Shown here piece after piece: positions 35,167 to 44,209 of a stretch of DNA of 64,000 nucleotides (positions are counted from its first letter, which is position 1; every line of letters begins with the position of its first letter). This DNA is from Mycolicibacterium sp. S2-37 (GTDB lineage: Bacteria > Actinomycetota > Actinomycetes > Mycobacteriales > Mycobacteriaceae). The notes beneath the pieces are model-generated. The model worked only from the letters and a program-made list of their open reading frames with translations, was not told where the DNA came from and made no database searches. The translations under genes and the position numbers were made by a program. Location of the stretch: positions 496,001 through 560,000 of the forward strand of contig NZ_JAFEVR010000004.1 of NCBI RefSeq assembly GCF_017352375.1. The letters are read 5' to 3'.

Positions 35167-37157
35167 TCCAGGAATCCCCGGCGCGCGTCGCCCGGCGCCG
35201 ACTGCGGCTGCAGTGTCTTGAGCCGCTCGGACGACGTCAGCTGCCACGGCACCGAGGTGACCATCACATTGGGCATGAACAGCAGCCTGCCCTTCAGCCG
35301 CAGGGCGCTCTGGTTGTGCAGCAGCTGTTCCCACCAGTGCCCCACCACGTATTCGGGGATGAACACCGTGACCACCGTGCGCGGCGACTCCTTGGTGACC
35401 CGCTTGACGTAGTCGAGCACGGGACGGGTGATCTCCCGGTAGGGCGACGCGATGACCTTGAGCGGGACGACGACGTCGCTGTCCTCCCACTTGTGCACCA
35501 GCACGCGGGTTTCCGCGTCGTCGACGCTGACGGTGATCGCTTCCAGCACATCCGGCCGGGTGGCACGGGCGTAGGCCAGCGCCCGCAGCGTCGGCAGGTG
35601 CAGGTTGGACACCAGCACGATGGCGTGATTGCGGCTGGGCAGGACGACGTCGCCCTCCTCGGCGGCACGCAGCTCCAGCTCCCGCGACACCGTGTTGTAG
35701 TGCTTGCGGATCAGCTTCATGAGCACGAACAGCACGCTCATCGCCAGGATCGCGATCCAGGCGCCGGCCACGAACTTGGTCACCACCACGATGACGAGCA
35801 CGCTGCCGGTGCAGGTCAGCCCGATGCCGTTGATGATCCGGGAGCGCATCATGTGGCGACGCAGTTCGGGGTCGGTCTCGGTGCGCAGCAGCCGCGTCCA
35901 GTGCCGCACCATGCCGATCTGGCTGAGCGTGAACGACACGAACACCCCGACGATGTAGAGCTGGATCAGCGCGGTCACCTGGGCCTGGAACGCCACCACG
36001 AAGGCGACGGCGGCGAGCGCGAGGAACAGGATGCCGTTGGAGAACGCGAGCCGGTCACCGCGGGTGTGCAGCTGGCGGGGCAGGTAGCGGTCCTGAGCCA
36101 GAATCGATCCCAGCACCGGGAAGCCGTTGAACGCGGTATTGGCCGCCAGCACCAGGATGAGCGCGGTGACGCCGGCGATCAGGTACAGCCCGAGCGGGAA
36201 GTCGTGGAACACCGCGTCGGCGAGCTGGGCGATCATCGTTTTCTGCTGATAGCCCGGTGGGGCCCCGGTCAGCTGGTTCGCCGGGTCCTCGGCGATCTTC
36301 ACGCCGGTCTCCTTGGCCAGCATGATCATTCCGATGAACAAGGTGACGGCGACCACCCCGAGCAGCAGCAGGGTGGTCGCGGCGTTGCGCGACTTGGGCT
36401 TGCGGAACGCCGGCACACCGTTGCTGATCGCCTCCACCCCGGTCAGTGCCGCGCAGCCGGAGGAGAAGGCGCGGGCCACCAGGAACACCAGCGCGAAGCC
36501 GAGCACGTCGCCGTGCTCGGCGTTGACCGAGAAGTCCGCCGACTCGGCGCGCAACGGAACGTCGAGGGCGTAGATCTGGAACAGCCCCCAGCCGAGCATG
36601 ATGAACATCCCGATCATGAACGCGTAGGTCGGAATCGCGAACGCCGTTCCGGACTCCCGGATGCCGCGCAGGTTGATCGCGGCGAGGATGAGGATCGCGG
36701 CGACGGCGAACCAGACCTTGTGCTCGCCGATGAACGGGACCGCCGACCCGATGTTCGACATCGCCGAGGCCATCGACACCGCAACGGTCAGCACGTAGTC
36801 GACCAGCAACGCGCTGGCCACGGTCAGTCCGGCGGTGTTGCCGAGGTTGGTGGTCACCACCTCGTAGTCGCCGCCACCGGACGGATAGGCGTGCACGTTC
36901 TGGCGATAACTGGCGATCACGATGAGCATCACCGCGGCGACGGCCACGCCGATCCACGGCGCCATCGTCAGCGCGCTCATCCCTGCGATCGAGAGCACCA
37001 GGAAGATCTCCTCCGGTGCGTAGGCCACCGACGACAGCGCATCGGAGGCGAACACCGGCAGCGCGACCCGCTTGGGCAGCAGCGTGTGCGACAGCCGGTC
37101 GCTGCGGAACGGCCGCCCCAGGAGCAGTCGACGCGCAGCGGTCGAAACCTTGGACAC
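35163..37157 (-). CDS. APC-superfamily permease, KimA-like (Rv2690c-like)
   Basis: 664 residues. About twelve membrane segments fill residues 1-470, with the APC motif VFASDALSSVAYAPEEIFLVLS and the sodium/potassium-site-like PSGGGDYEVVTTNLG. A cytoplasmic domain of about 190 residues follows. Length and layout match KimA, the high-affinity K+/H+ symporter of Bacillus, so potassium uptake is likely. The neighbouring ceoB and ceoC support that. GTG 37157 was chosen by length; the frame is open to 37229. Diverges from ceoB. Confidence 0.82.
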   Translation of the reverse strand: MSKVSTAARRLLLGRPFRSDRLSHTLLPKRVALPVFASDALSSVAYAPEEIFLVLSIAGMSALTMAPWIGVAVAAVMLIVIASYRQNVHAYPSGGGDYEVVTTNLGNTAGLTVASALLVDYVLTVAVSMASAMSNIGSAVPFIGEHKVWFAVAAILILAAINLRGIRESGTAFAIPTYAFMIGMFIMLGWGLFQIYALDVPLRAESADFSVNAEHGDVLGFALVFLVARAFSSGCAALTGVEAISNGVPAFRKPKSRNAATTLLLLGVVAVTLFIGMIMLAKETGVKIAEDPANQLTGAPPGYQQKTMIAQLADAVFHDFPLGLYLIAGVTALILVLAANTAFNGFPVLGSILAQDRYLPRQLHTRGDRLAFSNGILFLALAAVAFVVAFQAQVTALIQLYIVGVFVSFTLSQIGMVRHWTRLLRTETDPELRRHMMRSRIINGIGLTCTGSVLVIVVVTKFVAGAWIAILAMSVLFVLMKLIRKHYNTVSRELELRAAEEGDVVLPSRNHAIVLVSNLHLPTLRALAYARATRPDVLEAITVSVDDAETRVLVHKWEDSDVVVPLKVIASPYREITRPVLDYVKRVTKESPRTVVTVFIPEYVVGHWWEQLLHNQSALRLKGRLLFMPNVMVTSVPWQLTSSERLKTLQPQSAPGDARRGFLE

Positions 37158-37255
37158 GAGTGCCAAGGGTAAGCCCAGCGGCGAATAGCGGTAGCGTTCC
37201 GGTTGCGGAGATTCGCTACCGGCCGACAACCGGCACAGCCGAAAGGAAACCGCTG

Positions 37256-37924
37256 GTGCGTGTAGTGGTGATGGGATGCGGCCGGGTGGGCGCGTCGCTA
37301 TCGGACAGCCTGTCGCGGATCGGGCACGATGTGGCCGTCATCGATCGGGACAGCACGGCGTTTCACCGGCTCAGCCCGGAGTTCGCCGGCGAACGGGTGC
37401 TCGGCATGGGCTTCGACCGGGATGTGCTGCTCCGGGCCGGTATCGAGGAGGCGGGCGCGTTCGCCGCGGTGTCCTCCGGGGACAACTCCAACATCATCTC
37501 CGCCCGGGTCGCCAGGGAGACGTTCGGCGTCGAACGAGTGGTGGCCCGCATCTACGACGCCAAGCGCGCCAAGGTCTATGAGCGGCTCGGCATCCCGACG
37601 GTCGCGACGGTGCCGTGGACGACCGACCGGCTGCTCAACGTGCTGACCCGGGAGACGGAGACCACGAAGTGGCGTGACCCCTCGGGCAACGTCGGCGTCG
37701 CCGAACTGCCGCTGCACGAGGACTGGGTCGGTCACCGGGTCACCGAACTCGAGACGGCCACCCGCGGGCGGGTGGCGTTCATCATCCGCTTCGGCAGCGG
37801 CCTGCTCCCGGAGGCCAAGACCGTGATCCAGGCCGGCGATCAGGTCTACATCGCCGCCGTGTCCGGCCAGATCGCCGAGGCGATGGCGATCAGCGCGCTG
37901 CCGCCCGGCGAGGAGGATCAGTGA
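37256..37924 (+). CDS. ceoB: TrkA-type potassium uptake protein CeoB
   Basis: 222 residues. An NAD-binding RCK_N domain starts VVVMGCGRVGASLSDSLSRIGHDV, and RCK_C follows from about residue 140. It binds nucleotide and gates a potassium transporter on the cytoplasmic side. GTG 37256 has AAAGGA upstream. The ATG of ceoC overlaps its stop by 4 nt. Counterpart of Rv2691. Confidence 0.92.
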   Translation: MRVVVMGCGRVGASLSDSLSRIGHDVAVIDRDSTAFHRLSPEFAGERVLGMGFDRDVLLRAGIEEAGAFAAVSSGDNSNIISARVARETFGVERVVARIYDAKRAKVYERLGIPTVATVPWTTDRLLNVLTRETETTKWRDPSGNVGVAELPLHEDWVGHRVTELETATRGRVAFIIRFGSGLLPEAKTVIQAGDQVYIAAVSGQIAEAMAISALPPGEEDQ

Positions 37925-38592
37925 TGAAGGTGGCCATCGCCGGTGCGGGTGCGGTCGGTCGTTCCATCGCCCGCGAGCTGCTCGACAGCAACCACGATGT
38001 GACGCTGCTCGAACGCAACCCCGATCATGTCGACGTCGACGCCATCCCCGCCGCGCAGTGGCGTCTCGGTGACGCCTGCGAGCTCACGGTGCTCGAGTCG
38101 GTCAGCCTCGAGGACTTCGACGTGGTCATCGCGGCCACCGGCGACGACAAGGTCAACGTGGTGGTCAGTCTGCTCGCCAAGACGGAGTTCGGCGTCTCGC
38201 GGGTGGTGGCGCGGGTCAACGATCCGCGCAACGAGTGGCTGTTCGACGAGAACTGGGGCGTGGATGTCGCGGTGTCCACCCCGCGAATGCTGGCCTCGCT
38301 GGTGGAAGAGGCCGTCGCGGTCGGAGACCTGGTGCGGCTGATGGATTTCCGCACCGGTCAGGCCGCGCTGCTGGAGATCACGCTGCCGGACGACACCCCG
38401 TGGGGCGGTAAGCCGGTCAAGCGGCTCGAGCTCCCGCGCGACACGACCCTGGTCACCATCCTGCGGGGCCCGCGGGTGATCGTGCCGGAGGCGGACGAAC
38501 CACTCGAAGGCGGCGATGAGCTGCTCTTCGTGGCGGTCGCCGAGGCCGAGGATGAGCTGCGCAACCTGTTGCTGCAGGGTAGATCCCGCTAG
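37921..38592 (+). CDS. ceoC: TrkA-type potassium uptake protein CeoC
   Basis: 223 residues. Same RCK_N/RCK_C layout as CeoB: VAIAGAGAVGRSIARELLDSNHDVTLLE then a C-terminal RCK_C domain. The tandem pair probably forms a hetero-octameric gating ring for a K+ transporter, perhaps the divergent KimA-like permease (inference). Its TAG stop lies in CTAG, which on the other strand is the stop of the MFS gene. Counterpart of Rv2692. Confidence 0.92.
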   Translation: MMKVAIAGAGAVGRSIARELLDSNHDVTLLERNPDHVDVDAIPAAQWRLGDACELTVLESVSLEDFDVVIAATGDDKVNVVVSLLAKTEFGVSRVVARVNDPRNEWLFDENWGVDVAVSTPRMLASLVEEAVAVGDLVRLMDFRTGQAALLEITLPDDTPWGGKPVKRLELPRDTTLVTILRGPRVIVPEADEPLEGGDELLFVAVAEAEDELRNLLLQGRSR

Positions 38593-40022
38593 CGTCGCGG
38601 TGGCGGCCAGGCCCTGTCCTGGCACTGCGCAACGGCGTGGGCGGGGACGCCTGCCAGTGCCGCGCCGTTGCGGATGCCGACCGCGGAGACGATCCCGGCG
38701 ATCGTCAGCAGCACCGCGACCACCAGGGCGCCGCGCCGAAAACCGTCGGAATCCATTGCGCCCAACGCACTCTGGCCGACGATGACTCCGGTGAACGCGA
38801 TCGCCACCAGACCGGCGATACGGGATACGGCGTTGTTCACCGCCGACCCGATGCCACTCTGCGCGGGGTCCACCGCCGCCAGCACGGCCGCGGTCAGCGG
38901 TGATACCGTCACCGTCAGACCGAGTCCGAAAAGCACCAGGCCCGGCAGCATCTGGGTCCAGAAGTCGAACGGGTCGCGCGCGCCGGCCATCAGCACGAAT
39001 CCGGCCGCACCGAGCAGTGGACCGACGGCCATGAACAACCGCGGCCCGTAGCGCCCGGCCAGCGTGCCGAACCGGCGCGCCAGCAGGAACGACAGCACCG
39101 GGATCGGCAGTGTGGCCAGCCCCGCCGCAGTCGCCGAGAGCCCCGCGCCCTCCTGCAGGAACAGGGCGATCAACAGCGGGCCCAGTGACACCGCCGCGTA
39201 GAGGAAGACCGTGGCGAGGTTGCCGACGGCGAAGTTGCGGGACGCGAAGATGTGCAGCGGCATCATCGGGTGGCTGGTACGGCGCTCCCAGAACGGAAAC
39301 GCGATCAGGCACGCGACCCCCACCACCAGTGCGATGAGCACGCCGGGGTGGGTGAGCCCGAGCCGCTGCTGTTCGATCAGCGCGTACACCGCGCCGGTGA
39401 GCCCCACCGCGCCGAGCACTGCGCCCATCACGTCGACACGTCCGCCGGCGCTGGACCGCCCGTCGGGGGGCAGCGAGCGGGCGAGATAGAGCGTCGCCAC
39501 CAGCGGGACCACGTTCACCCCGAAGATCGCCCGCCAGTGGACGGCGTCGACGAGCAGGCCGCCGAGCAGCGGTCCCACCACGAACGCCGTGCCGGTCCAC
39601 GCCGTCCACGTGCCGATGGCCCTGGCCTGCCGGGCACCGGTGAACCGGCTGTTGATCATGGCCAGCGAGCTCGGTACCAGGAACGCCGCGCCGACGCCCT
39701 GCAGGCACCGCGCGGCGACCAGCACCCACCCGGTCGGCGCCGCCGCGCACGCCACCGACGCGACCCCGAACAGCAGCAGTCCGGCCCGCAGCACGGCCAG
39801 CCGGCCGAACTGGTCGGACACCGCCCCCGCGACCAGGATCAGTGCACCCAGCGTCAGCAGGTACCCGTCGACGACCCACTGCTGCAGCGCCAGGCCGCCA
39901 CCGAAGTCGGCGCTGATCGCCGGCAGGGCCAGGTTGACCACCGAGCCGTCGAGGAACGCCACGAACGAGGCCAGCACGGCGACCGCGACGAGGCGGCCGT
40001 CGGTGCGGTCGTCGGGCGGCAC
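38589..40022 (-). CDS. MFS drug/H+ antiporter (EmrB/QacA group)
   Basis: 477 residues and about fourteen membrane segments. Motif LVAGAVSDQFGRLAVLRAG is the MFS loop 2-3 signature, and the N-terminal AFLDGSVVNLALPAISADFG and the TWTAWTGTAFVVGPLLGGLL stretch are typical of DHA2 exporters. It probably exports lipophilic cations or drugs. In M. tuberculosis ceoC is followed directly by Rv2693c as I recall, so this gene looks inserted here. It shares its stop tetranucleotide CTAG with ceoC. Confidence 0.88.
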   Translation of the reverse strand: MPPDDRTDGRLVAVAVLASFVAFLDGSVVNLALPAISADFGGGLALQQWVVDGYLLTLGALILVAGAVSDQFGRLAVLRAGLLLFGVASVACAAAPTGWVLVAARCLQGVGAAFLVPSSLAMINSRFTGARQARAIGTWTAWTGTAFVVGPLLGGLLVDAVHWRAIFGVNVVPLVATLYLARSLPPDGRSSAGGRVDVMGAVLGAVGLTGAVYALIEQQRLGLTHPGVLIALVVGVACLIAFPFWERRTSHPMMPLHIFASRNFAVGNLATVFLYAAVSLGPLLIALFLQEGAGLSATAAGLATLPIPVLSFLLARRFGTLAGRYGPRLFMAVGPLLGAAGFVLMAGARDPFDFWTQMLPGLVLFGLGLTVTVSPLTAAVLAAVDPAQSGIGSAVNNAVSRIAGLVAIAFTGVIVGQSALGAMDSDGFRRGALVVAVLLTIAGIVSAVGIRNGAALAGVPAHAVAQCQDRAWPPPRR

Positions 40023-40029
40023 CGCCGGA

Positions 40030-40722
40030 TCAGTCGACGCGGGTGTCGGCGTCGGCCGGGTCGTGCTCGTCGGCCGCAGGTGCTGCGGCGGTGTGCTCGT
40101 CGATGGCGCGCTGGGCGGCCCGGATCGCCAGGTACGTCGCCAGCGCGGCGACGCCGGTCAGCGGCCATCCCATGGCGATGCGTGCGACGCCCAGCCAGCC
40201 GGTCTGGTCCTGGTCGTAGAGGTGTTCCTGCACGATGAATCGGGAGGCGAACACCGCAACCCAGGTCAAGGTGGCGACGTCGAACGCGCGCACCGCCTTG
40301 CGGACCTCACGCCAGGTGCGGCCGTGGCCGCCGACCCAGCTCCAGAGATATCCGACGATGGGCCGCCGGATCAGCACCGAGAGCGCGAACAGGCAGGCAT
40401 AGAGCAGTGACATCCAGATGCCGTAGAGGAAGAACCCCTTCGACTCCCCGACCAGATAGGCGATCAGGGCGCTGATGCCGACGGCGAAGAAGCCGGAGAT
40501 CGCGGGCTGCACGGTCTCCTTGCGCACCAGCCGCCAGATGAGGATCAGGGTCGCCACGCCCAGTGCCGCGGCGATTCCGGGCACGAGTCCGATCGAGGTG
40601 GAGATGGGGACGAATACCACGACGGGCAGTGACGAGTAGATCAGGCCGCTGACGCCGCCCATCTGCGCCAGAATCGCCTGGGCGGTACTCGTCTGGCCCG
40701 GTTCGGCTCCGGGTTCGGTCAA
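40030..40722 (-). CDS. DUF3159 membrane protein (Rv2693c-like)
   Basis: 230 residues with about five to six membrane segments. The conserved start SGLIYSSLPVVVFVPISTSIGLVPGIAAAL and the ESKGFFLYGIWMSLLYACLF region define the family, whose function is unknown. An acidic tail follows the last helix. The open start is a TTG at 40722; an ATG at 40662 would remove twenty residues that do not look transmembrane, so the start is uncertain. Sits 16 nt after the OB-fold gene in the same direction. Confidence 0.83.
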   Translation of the reverse strand: MTEPGAEPGQTSTAQAILAQMGGVSGLIYSSLPVVVFVPISTSIGLVPGIAAALGVATLILIWRLVRKETVQPAISGFFAVGISALIAYLVGESKGFFLYGIWMSLLYACLFALSVLIRRPIVGYLWSWVGGHGRTWREVRKAVRAFDVATLTWVAVFASRFIVQEHLYDQDQTGWLGVARIAMGWPLTGVAALATYLAIRAAQRAIDEHTAAAPAADEHDPADADTRVD

Positions 40723-40738
40723 CTCGGGGTCCCCGCGC

Positions 40739-41110
40739 TCACTTCTGGATCTCGTAGTGCGGGTTGTAGATGGCCTTGGAGCCGTTCTCCAGCTTCCCGA
40801 CGCGCCCGTGGACGCGCAGGGTGCGACCGGATTCGATGCCGGCGATGCGGCGCTGACCCAGCCACACCAGCATCACGGTGTCGGTGCCGTCGAACAACTC
40901 CGCCCGGACGCCGCCGGCGCAGCCCTTCGAGTTCGTCTCGACGCTGCGCAGCGTGCCGATCATCGTGACTTCCTGGCCGCGCCGACAGTCGATCGCCTTC
41001 TGGGCACCGGTGCCGGCGGCTTCGTCGCTGAGCTCCTCGACGTCGAGTTGCTCGGGGTCCTCCGTCAGACGCCGGGTGAGCCGACGCAGATACCCTTCGG
41101 CCGTTGCCAT
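40739..41110 (-). CDS. OB-fold nucleic acid-binding protein (Rv2694c-like)
   Basis: 123 residues. The second half (RGQEVTMIGTLRSVETN through TLRVHGRVGK) is a small OB-fold of the type found in nucleic-acid-binding proteins and in RecG/aaRS anticodon domains. No catalytic residues are seen, so binding is the best guess. ATG 41110 has AGGAGAGG upstream. Operon with the DUF3159 gene. Confidence 0.83.
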   Translation of the reverse strand: MATAEGYLRRLTRRLTEDPEQLDVEELSDEAAGTGAQKAIDCRRGQEVTMIGTLRSVETNSKGCAGGVRAELFDGTDTVMLVWLGQRRIAGIESGRTLRVHGRVGKLENGSKAIYNPHYEIQK

Positions 41111-41257
41111 GGCCTCTCCTGACCTTCTGCGGATCCACCATGGATCCACCTGATTGCAACGCCACGGTAGACCTGTTGGTTCCGATATGCCATGCGGGAT
41201 TCACCACGGCGCGCCGTTCTAATCACCCGGTCTTGACCGACCCGGCACGATCGTCTG

Positions 41258-41980
41258 GTGACGGTCGATCTGCACGGCGTGACGACGGTGCTGCTGCCCG
41301 GTACGGGCTCCGACGACGACTACGTCTACCGGGCGTTCTCCCCCGCCCTGCACGGCGCCGGAGCCGTCGTGGTGACCCCGGCACCGCGGCCCGAGCGACT
41401 GGTCGCCGGATACCGCGAAGCCCTCGACGAGGCCGCGGCTTCGGGTCCCGTCGCCGTCGGCGGGGTGTCGATCGGCGCGGCGGTCGCGGTCGAGTGGGCG
41501 CTAGCCCATCCCGGCAGTGCAGTGGCGGTGTTCGCCGCACTGCCCGCCTGGACCGGCTCTCCGTTCACCGCTCCGGCGGCGCTGACCGCCCGGTACTCCG
41601 CGCACGCGCTGCGTCGCGACGGGCTGGTCGCCGCGACCGCAGAGATGCGGAAGTCGAGTCCGCGCTGGCTCGCCGACGAGCTGACCCGCTCCTGGGCCGC
41701 CCAGTGGCCGGCGCTGCCGGACGCGATGGACGAGGCCGCCGACTACGTCGCGCCGACGAGCGCCGAGCTCGAGACCCTGGCCGTACCGCTTGGCGTGGTG
41801 GCCGCCGCCGACGATCCCGTCCACCCCGTCGAGGTGGCACTGGAATGGGTGTCGGCGGCGCCGCGGGCCGCGCTGCGCACCGTCATGCTCGACGAGATGG
41901 GCGCCGATCCGTCGGTGCTCGGCGGCGCCGGGCTGGCCGCGGTGCTCGAGGCCTCCGGGAAGTCGCCGGGCGTGATCTAA
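41258..41980 (+). CDS. alpha/beta hydrolase (Rv2695-like)
   Basis: 240 residues. The nucleophile elbow is GGVSIGAAVAVEW (GxSxG intact), followed by a likely acid residue in VAAADDPVHPVEVALEW, and the oxyanion region VLLPGTGSDDDYVYRAF lies at the start. Probable cytoplasmic esterase/hydrolase of unknown substrate. GTG 41258 start. It converges with the DUF3710 gene, and the two stop codons overlap by four bases. Confidence 0.85.
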   Translation: MTVDLHGVTTVLLPGTGSDDDYVYRAFSPALHGAGAVVVTPAPRPERLVAGYREALDEAAASGPVAVGGVSIGAAVAVEWALAHPGSAVAVFAALPAWTGSPFTAPAALTARYSAHALRRDGLVAATAEMRKSSPRWLADELTRSWAAQWPALPDAMDEAADYVAPTSAELETLAVPLGVVAAADDPVHPVEVALEWVSAAPRAALRTVMLDEMGADPSVLGGAGLAAVLEASGKSPGVI

Positions 41981-42738
41981 CCGCCGGTGATGGTGCGCAG
42001 CTGCTGCATGGCCGAGCCCTGCGCGCTGCGACGGGCTTCGGGCTCCGGCGCCTGCTGGTGCTGTTGCTGGGCCTGCTGCTGCGCCTGCCGCTGCTCGGCC
42101 TGCTGGGCCGCCGCGGCCCGCAGCTGCGCGGCCATCGGTTCGGGCAGGTCCACCGGAAGCGGCGTACGCACCGGCAATGGCGTGTCGCCGCGGCGCACCA
42201 CCGTGTCGCGCAGCGCCTCCCGCACCTCGGCGGTCAACGCGTCGATGTTCTCCGACAGACCGTTGGCCACGCACCGGATCATCCAGCGGTAGCCGTCGAT
42301 ACCGATGAACCGGGCCACCCCGGCCGCGGTGCCGACCACCTCGCGGCCCCATGGGCCGTCCTCGATGGCGACCGACGCGCCGTCCTTGCGCAGCGACTCG
42401 GCCAGTTCGCCGGCGACCTCGCGCCACAGCCCGGTGGACTTGGGCGCCGCGTACGCCGCGACGGTGAAGCGACCGTTGCGGGTGACCACCCACACGGCGC
42501 TGGGCACGCCGGTCTCGGTGAGCTCGACCTGCACCTGTCCGCCCGCGGGCATCGGGATCAGCACCGAGCCCAGGTCCAGACGACCCTCGGCGGCCAATGC
42601 CGGATCGTCGAAGTCCTCGATGTCGAAAGGACCGCCGAGATCGTCGCCGTCCTCGCCGCCCTCGGCGGGCGCCGACGTCTCGGTCACCTCGTCGTCGTTG
42701 TCGTCGTTGTCGTCGATTCTGTGCTTACCGAATGCCAT
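41977..42738 (-). CDS. DUF3710 family protein (Rv2696c-like)
   Basis: 253 residues. An acidic N-terminal tail (DDNDDNDDE) leads to the conserved core GRLDLGSVLIPMP...VWVVTRNGRFTVAAYAAPKSTGLWREVAGELAESL, and a glutamine-rich C-terminal stretch. Actinobacterial protein of unknown function usually next to dut. Its ATG follows the dut stop with no gap, so the two are one transcript, suggesting a nucleotide-related role (inference only). Confidence 0.87.
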   Translation of the reverse strand: MAFGKHRIDDNDDNDDEVTETSAPAEGGEDGDDLGGPFDIEDFDDPALAAEGRLDLGSVLIPMPAGGQVQVELTETGVPSAVWVVTRNGRFTVAAYAAPKSTGLWREVAGELAESLRKDGASVAIEDGPWGREVVGTAAGVARFIGIDGYRWMIRCVANGLSENIDALTAEVREALRDTVVRRGDTPLPVRTPLPVDLPEPMAAQLRAAAAQQAEQRQAQQQAQQQHQQAPEPEARRSAQGSAMQQLRTITGG

Positions 42739-43203
42739 TTATAAACTCGCATGTCCGCCGGAGGATCCGTGGCCGCCTGCGCCACGGGTGGTGTCAGCCA
42801 GTCCGGCTTCGTCGAACGACGTCACCTCGACCAGCTCGGGCAGTTCGACCCGCTGCACCAGCAGCTGGGCGATACGGTCCCCGCGACGGATGACGATCGG
42901 CGTACGCGGATCGAGGTTGATCAGCGAAACCCTGATCTCCCCCCGGTAGCCCGCATCGATCGTCCCTGGGCTGTTGACGATCGAAAGGCCAACGCGCGCA
43001 GCCAGTCCCGACCGCGGATGAACCAGGCCCACCATTCCGTGCGGAATCGCGACGGCGACACCCGTGGGCACGAGCGCCCGCTCGCCCGGAGCCAGCTCGA
43101 CGTCAGAGGCGCTGTAGAGATCGACGCCCGCGTCGTCGGCGTGAGCCCGGGTGGGCATCGGCAGCTCGCGGTCCAGCCGCACGACCGCCAGGAAGGTGGA
43201 CAC
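42739..43203 (-). CDS. dut: deoxyuridine 5'-triphosphate nucleotidohydrolase
   Basis: 154 residues, the usual trimeric dUTPase length. It hydrolyses dUTP to dUMP and pyrophosphate, keeping uracil out of DNA. The five motifs are visible: [29 protein letters not shown] (with the uracil-binding Asp and Tyr), [11 protein letters not shown] and the flexible [11 protein letters not shown] arm. GTG 43203 matches the M. tuberculosis protein start; TAATCT lies 8 nt before it on the minus strand. Diverges from the DUF3093 gene in a 25-bp gap. Confidence 0.95.
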   Translation of the reverse strand: MSTFLAVVRLDRELPMPTRAHADDAGVDLYSASDVELAPGERALVPTGVAVAIPHGMVGLVHPRSGLAARVGLSIVNSPGTIDAGYRGEIRVSLINLDPRTPIVIRRGDRIAQLLVQRVELPELVEVTSFDEAGLADTTRGAGGHGSSGGHASL

Positions 43204-43211
43204 GACGTACG

Positions 43212-43221
43212 AGATTACTCT
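43212..43221. promoter_or_regulatory. overlapping divergent -10 elements
   Basis: TACTCT (43216-43221) on the plus strand is 7 nt before the DUF3093 ATG, and TAATCT (43217 to 43212) on the minus strand is 8 nt before the dut GTG. They share two base pairs in a 25-bp intergenic region, so both genes should be leaderless and transcribed from one shared core. Confidence 0.6.
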
Positions 43222-43228
43222 GAGCCGC

Positions 43229-43708
43229 ATGTCGGATACGCGCGCAGCCACCGAAACCGTGCGCTATCGGGAGCGGCTCTCGGTGCCGTGGTGGTGGTGG
43301 CTGCCCGGGCTCGGGCTCGCCGCACTGATCGCCTATGAGGTCAACCTGGGGATCGAAGCGCTGCCGGACTGGCTGCCGTACGCGGTGCTGCTGCCGGTCG
43401 CGGCGGTGGTTTTGACGTGGTTCGGGCGGGCCGAGATCCGCGTGGTCGGCGGACCGCAGGGCGACACCGAGCTGTGGGTGGGCCCCGCCCATCTACCGGT
43501 CAGCGTCATCGAACGCTCGGCGGAGGTGCCCAAGACGGCGAAATCGGCCGCATTGGGCCGGCAACTCGACCCGGCCGCCTACGTCGTGCACCGGGCGTGG
43601 GTAGGCACGATGATCCTGCTGGTGCTCGACGACCCCGACGACCCCACCCCCTACTGGCTGGTCAGCACCCGCCATCCCGACAAGGTGCTGGCCGCGCTGG
43701 GCCGCTGA
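43229..43708 (+). CDS. DUF3093 membrane protein (Rv2698-like)
   Basis: 159 residues. Two membrane segments lie near the start ([18 protein letters not shown] and [16 protein letters not shown]) and a soluble domain ends [18 protein letters not shown]. The family is actinobacterial and uncharacterised. ATG 43229 follows TACTCT by 7 nt. It is transcribed away from dut. Confidence 0.87.
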   Translation: MSDTRAATETVRYRERLSVPWWWWLPGLGLAALIAYEVNLGIEALPDWLPYAVLLPVAAVVLTWFGRAEIRVVGGPQGDTELWVGPAHLPVSVIERSAEVPKTAKSAALGRQLDPAAYVVHRAWVGTMILLVLDDPDDPTPYWLVSTRHPDKVLAALGR

Positions 43709-43725
43709 CGGTCAGCGCGGACCGG

Positions 43726-44028
43726 TCAGGCCGCGCAGTCCGAGCAGATCATCACGCCGTTCTTCTCACTGGCCAGCCGGCTGCGGTGGTGCACCAAAAA
43801 GCAGCTCGAGCAGGTGAATTCGTCGGCCTGCTTGGGGACGACGCGCACCGAGAGCTCCTCGCCGGACAGATCCGCGCCGGGAAGCTCGAAATTCTCTGCG
43901 GTATCGGATTCGTCGACATCGACGACCGCCGACTGCGCCTCGTTGCGCCGCGCCTTCAGTTCTTCTAGTGAGTCCTCGGAGACGTCGTCGGTCTCCGTAC
44001 GCCGTGGGGCGTCGTAATCGGTAGCCAT
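43726..44028 (-). CDS. DUF4193 zinc-ribbon protein (Rv2699c-like)
   Basis: 100 residues. An acidic N-terminal half precedes a CSSC...CSDC pair near the C-terminus (EFTCSSCFLVHHRSRLASEKNGVMICSDC), a zinc-ribbon-like arrangement. Function unknown; conserved in mycobacteria. ATG 44028 has GGAGGGG upstream. A CRP-type site lies 112 bp upstream of its start, in the region shared with cei. Confidence 0.87.
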   Translation of the reverse strand: MATDYDAPRRTETDDVSEDSLEELKARRNEAQSAVVDVDESDTAENFELPGADLSGEELSVRVVPKQADEFTCSSCFLVHHRSRLASEKNGVMICSDCAA

Positions 44029-44139
44029 CGTGCCGTCCCCTCCGAAAAATCCTTGCACCGTGAGTCTTGCAGCAGTGCTTTGTACCAGCGTCGAACGCAT
44101 TCCCAAAACGATTCGTGCCCGGAAACGGGGTGGACTGTA

Positions 44140-44155
44140 TGTGATTTACATCACA
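44140..44155. promoter_or_regulatory. CRP-family binding site
   Basis: TGTGATTTACATCACA fits the cAMP-receptor-protein consensus TGTGA-N6-TCACA perfectly. Its centre is 62.5 bp before the predicted cei transcription start (44210), near the -61.5 of class I activation, and 112 bp before the DUF4193 start. M. tuberculosis Crp (Rv3676) has this consensus; as I recall, this gene pair is among its targets. Confidence 0.75.
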
Positions 44156-44197
44156 GTTTGAGATCGGCCTCCGCCCGGCGCGCCGCCACCTTGGCTT

Positions 44198-44203
44198 TAG
44201 AGT
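44198..44203 (+). promoter_or_regulatory. -10 element for leaderless cei
   Basis: TAGAGT lies 6 nt before the cei GTG at 44210, with no ribosome site between, so cei is probably translated from a leaderless mRNA. Confidence 0.5.
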
Positions 44204-44209
44204 GTCGGG

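Noticed and set aside
35163..37229. c-di-AMP (ydaO) riboswitch before the KimA-like gene
   Set aside because: The gene shares a short divergent gap with ceoB that is too small for this large riboswitch.
41104..42744. 546-codon plus-strand frame overlapping the hydrolase and DUF3710 genes
   Set aside because: It runs out of frame through two supported genes and contains no recognisable domain.
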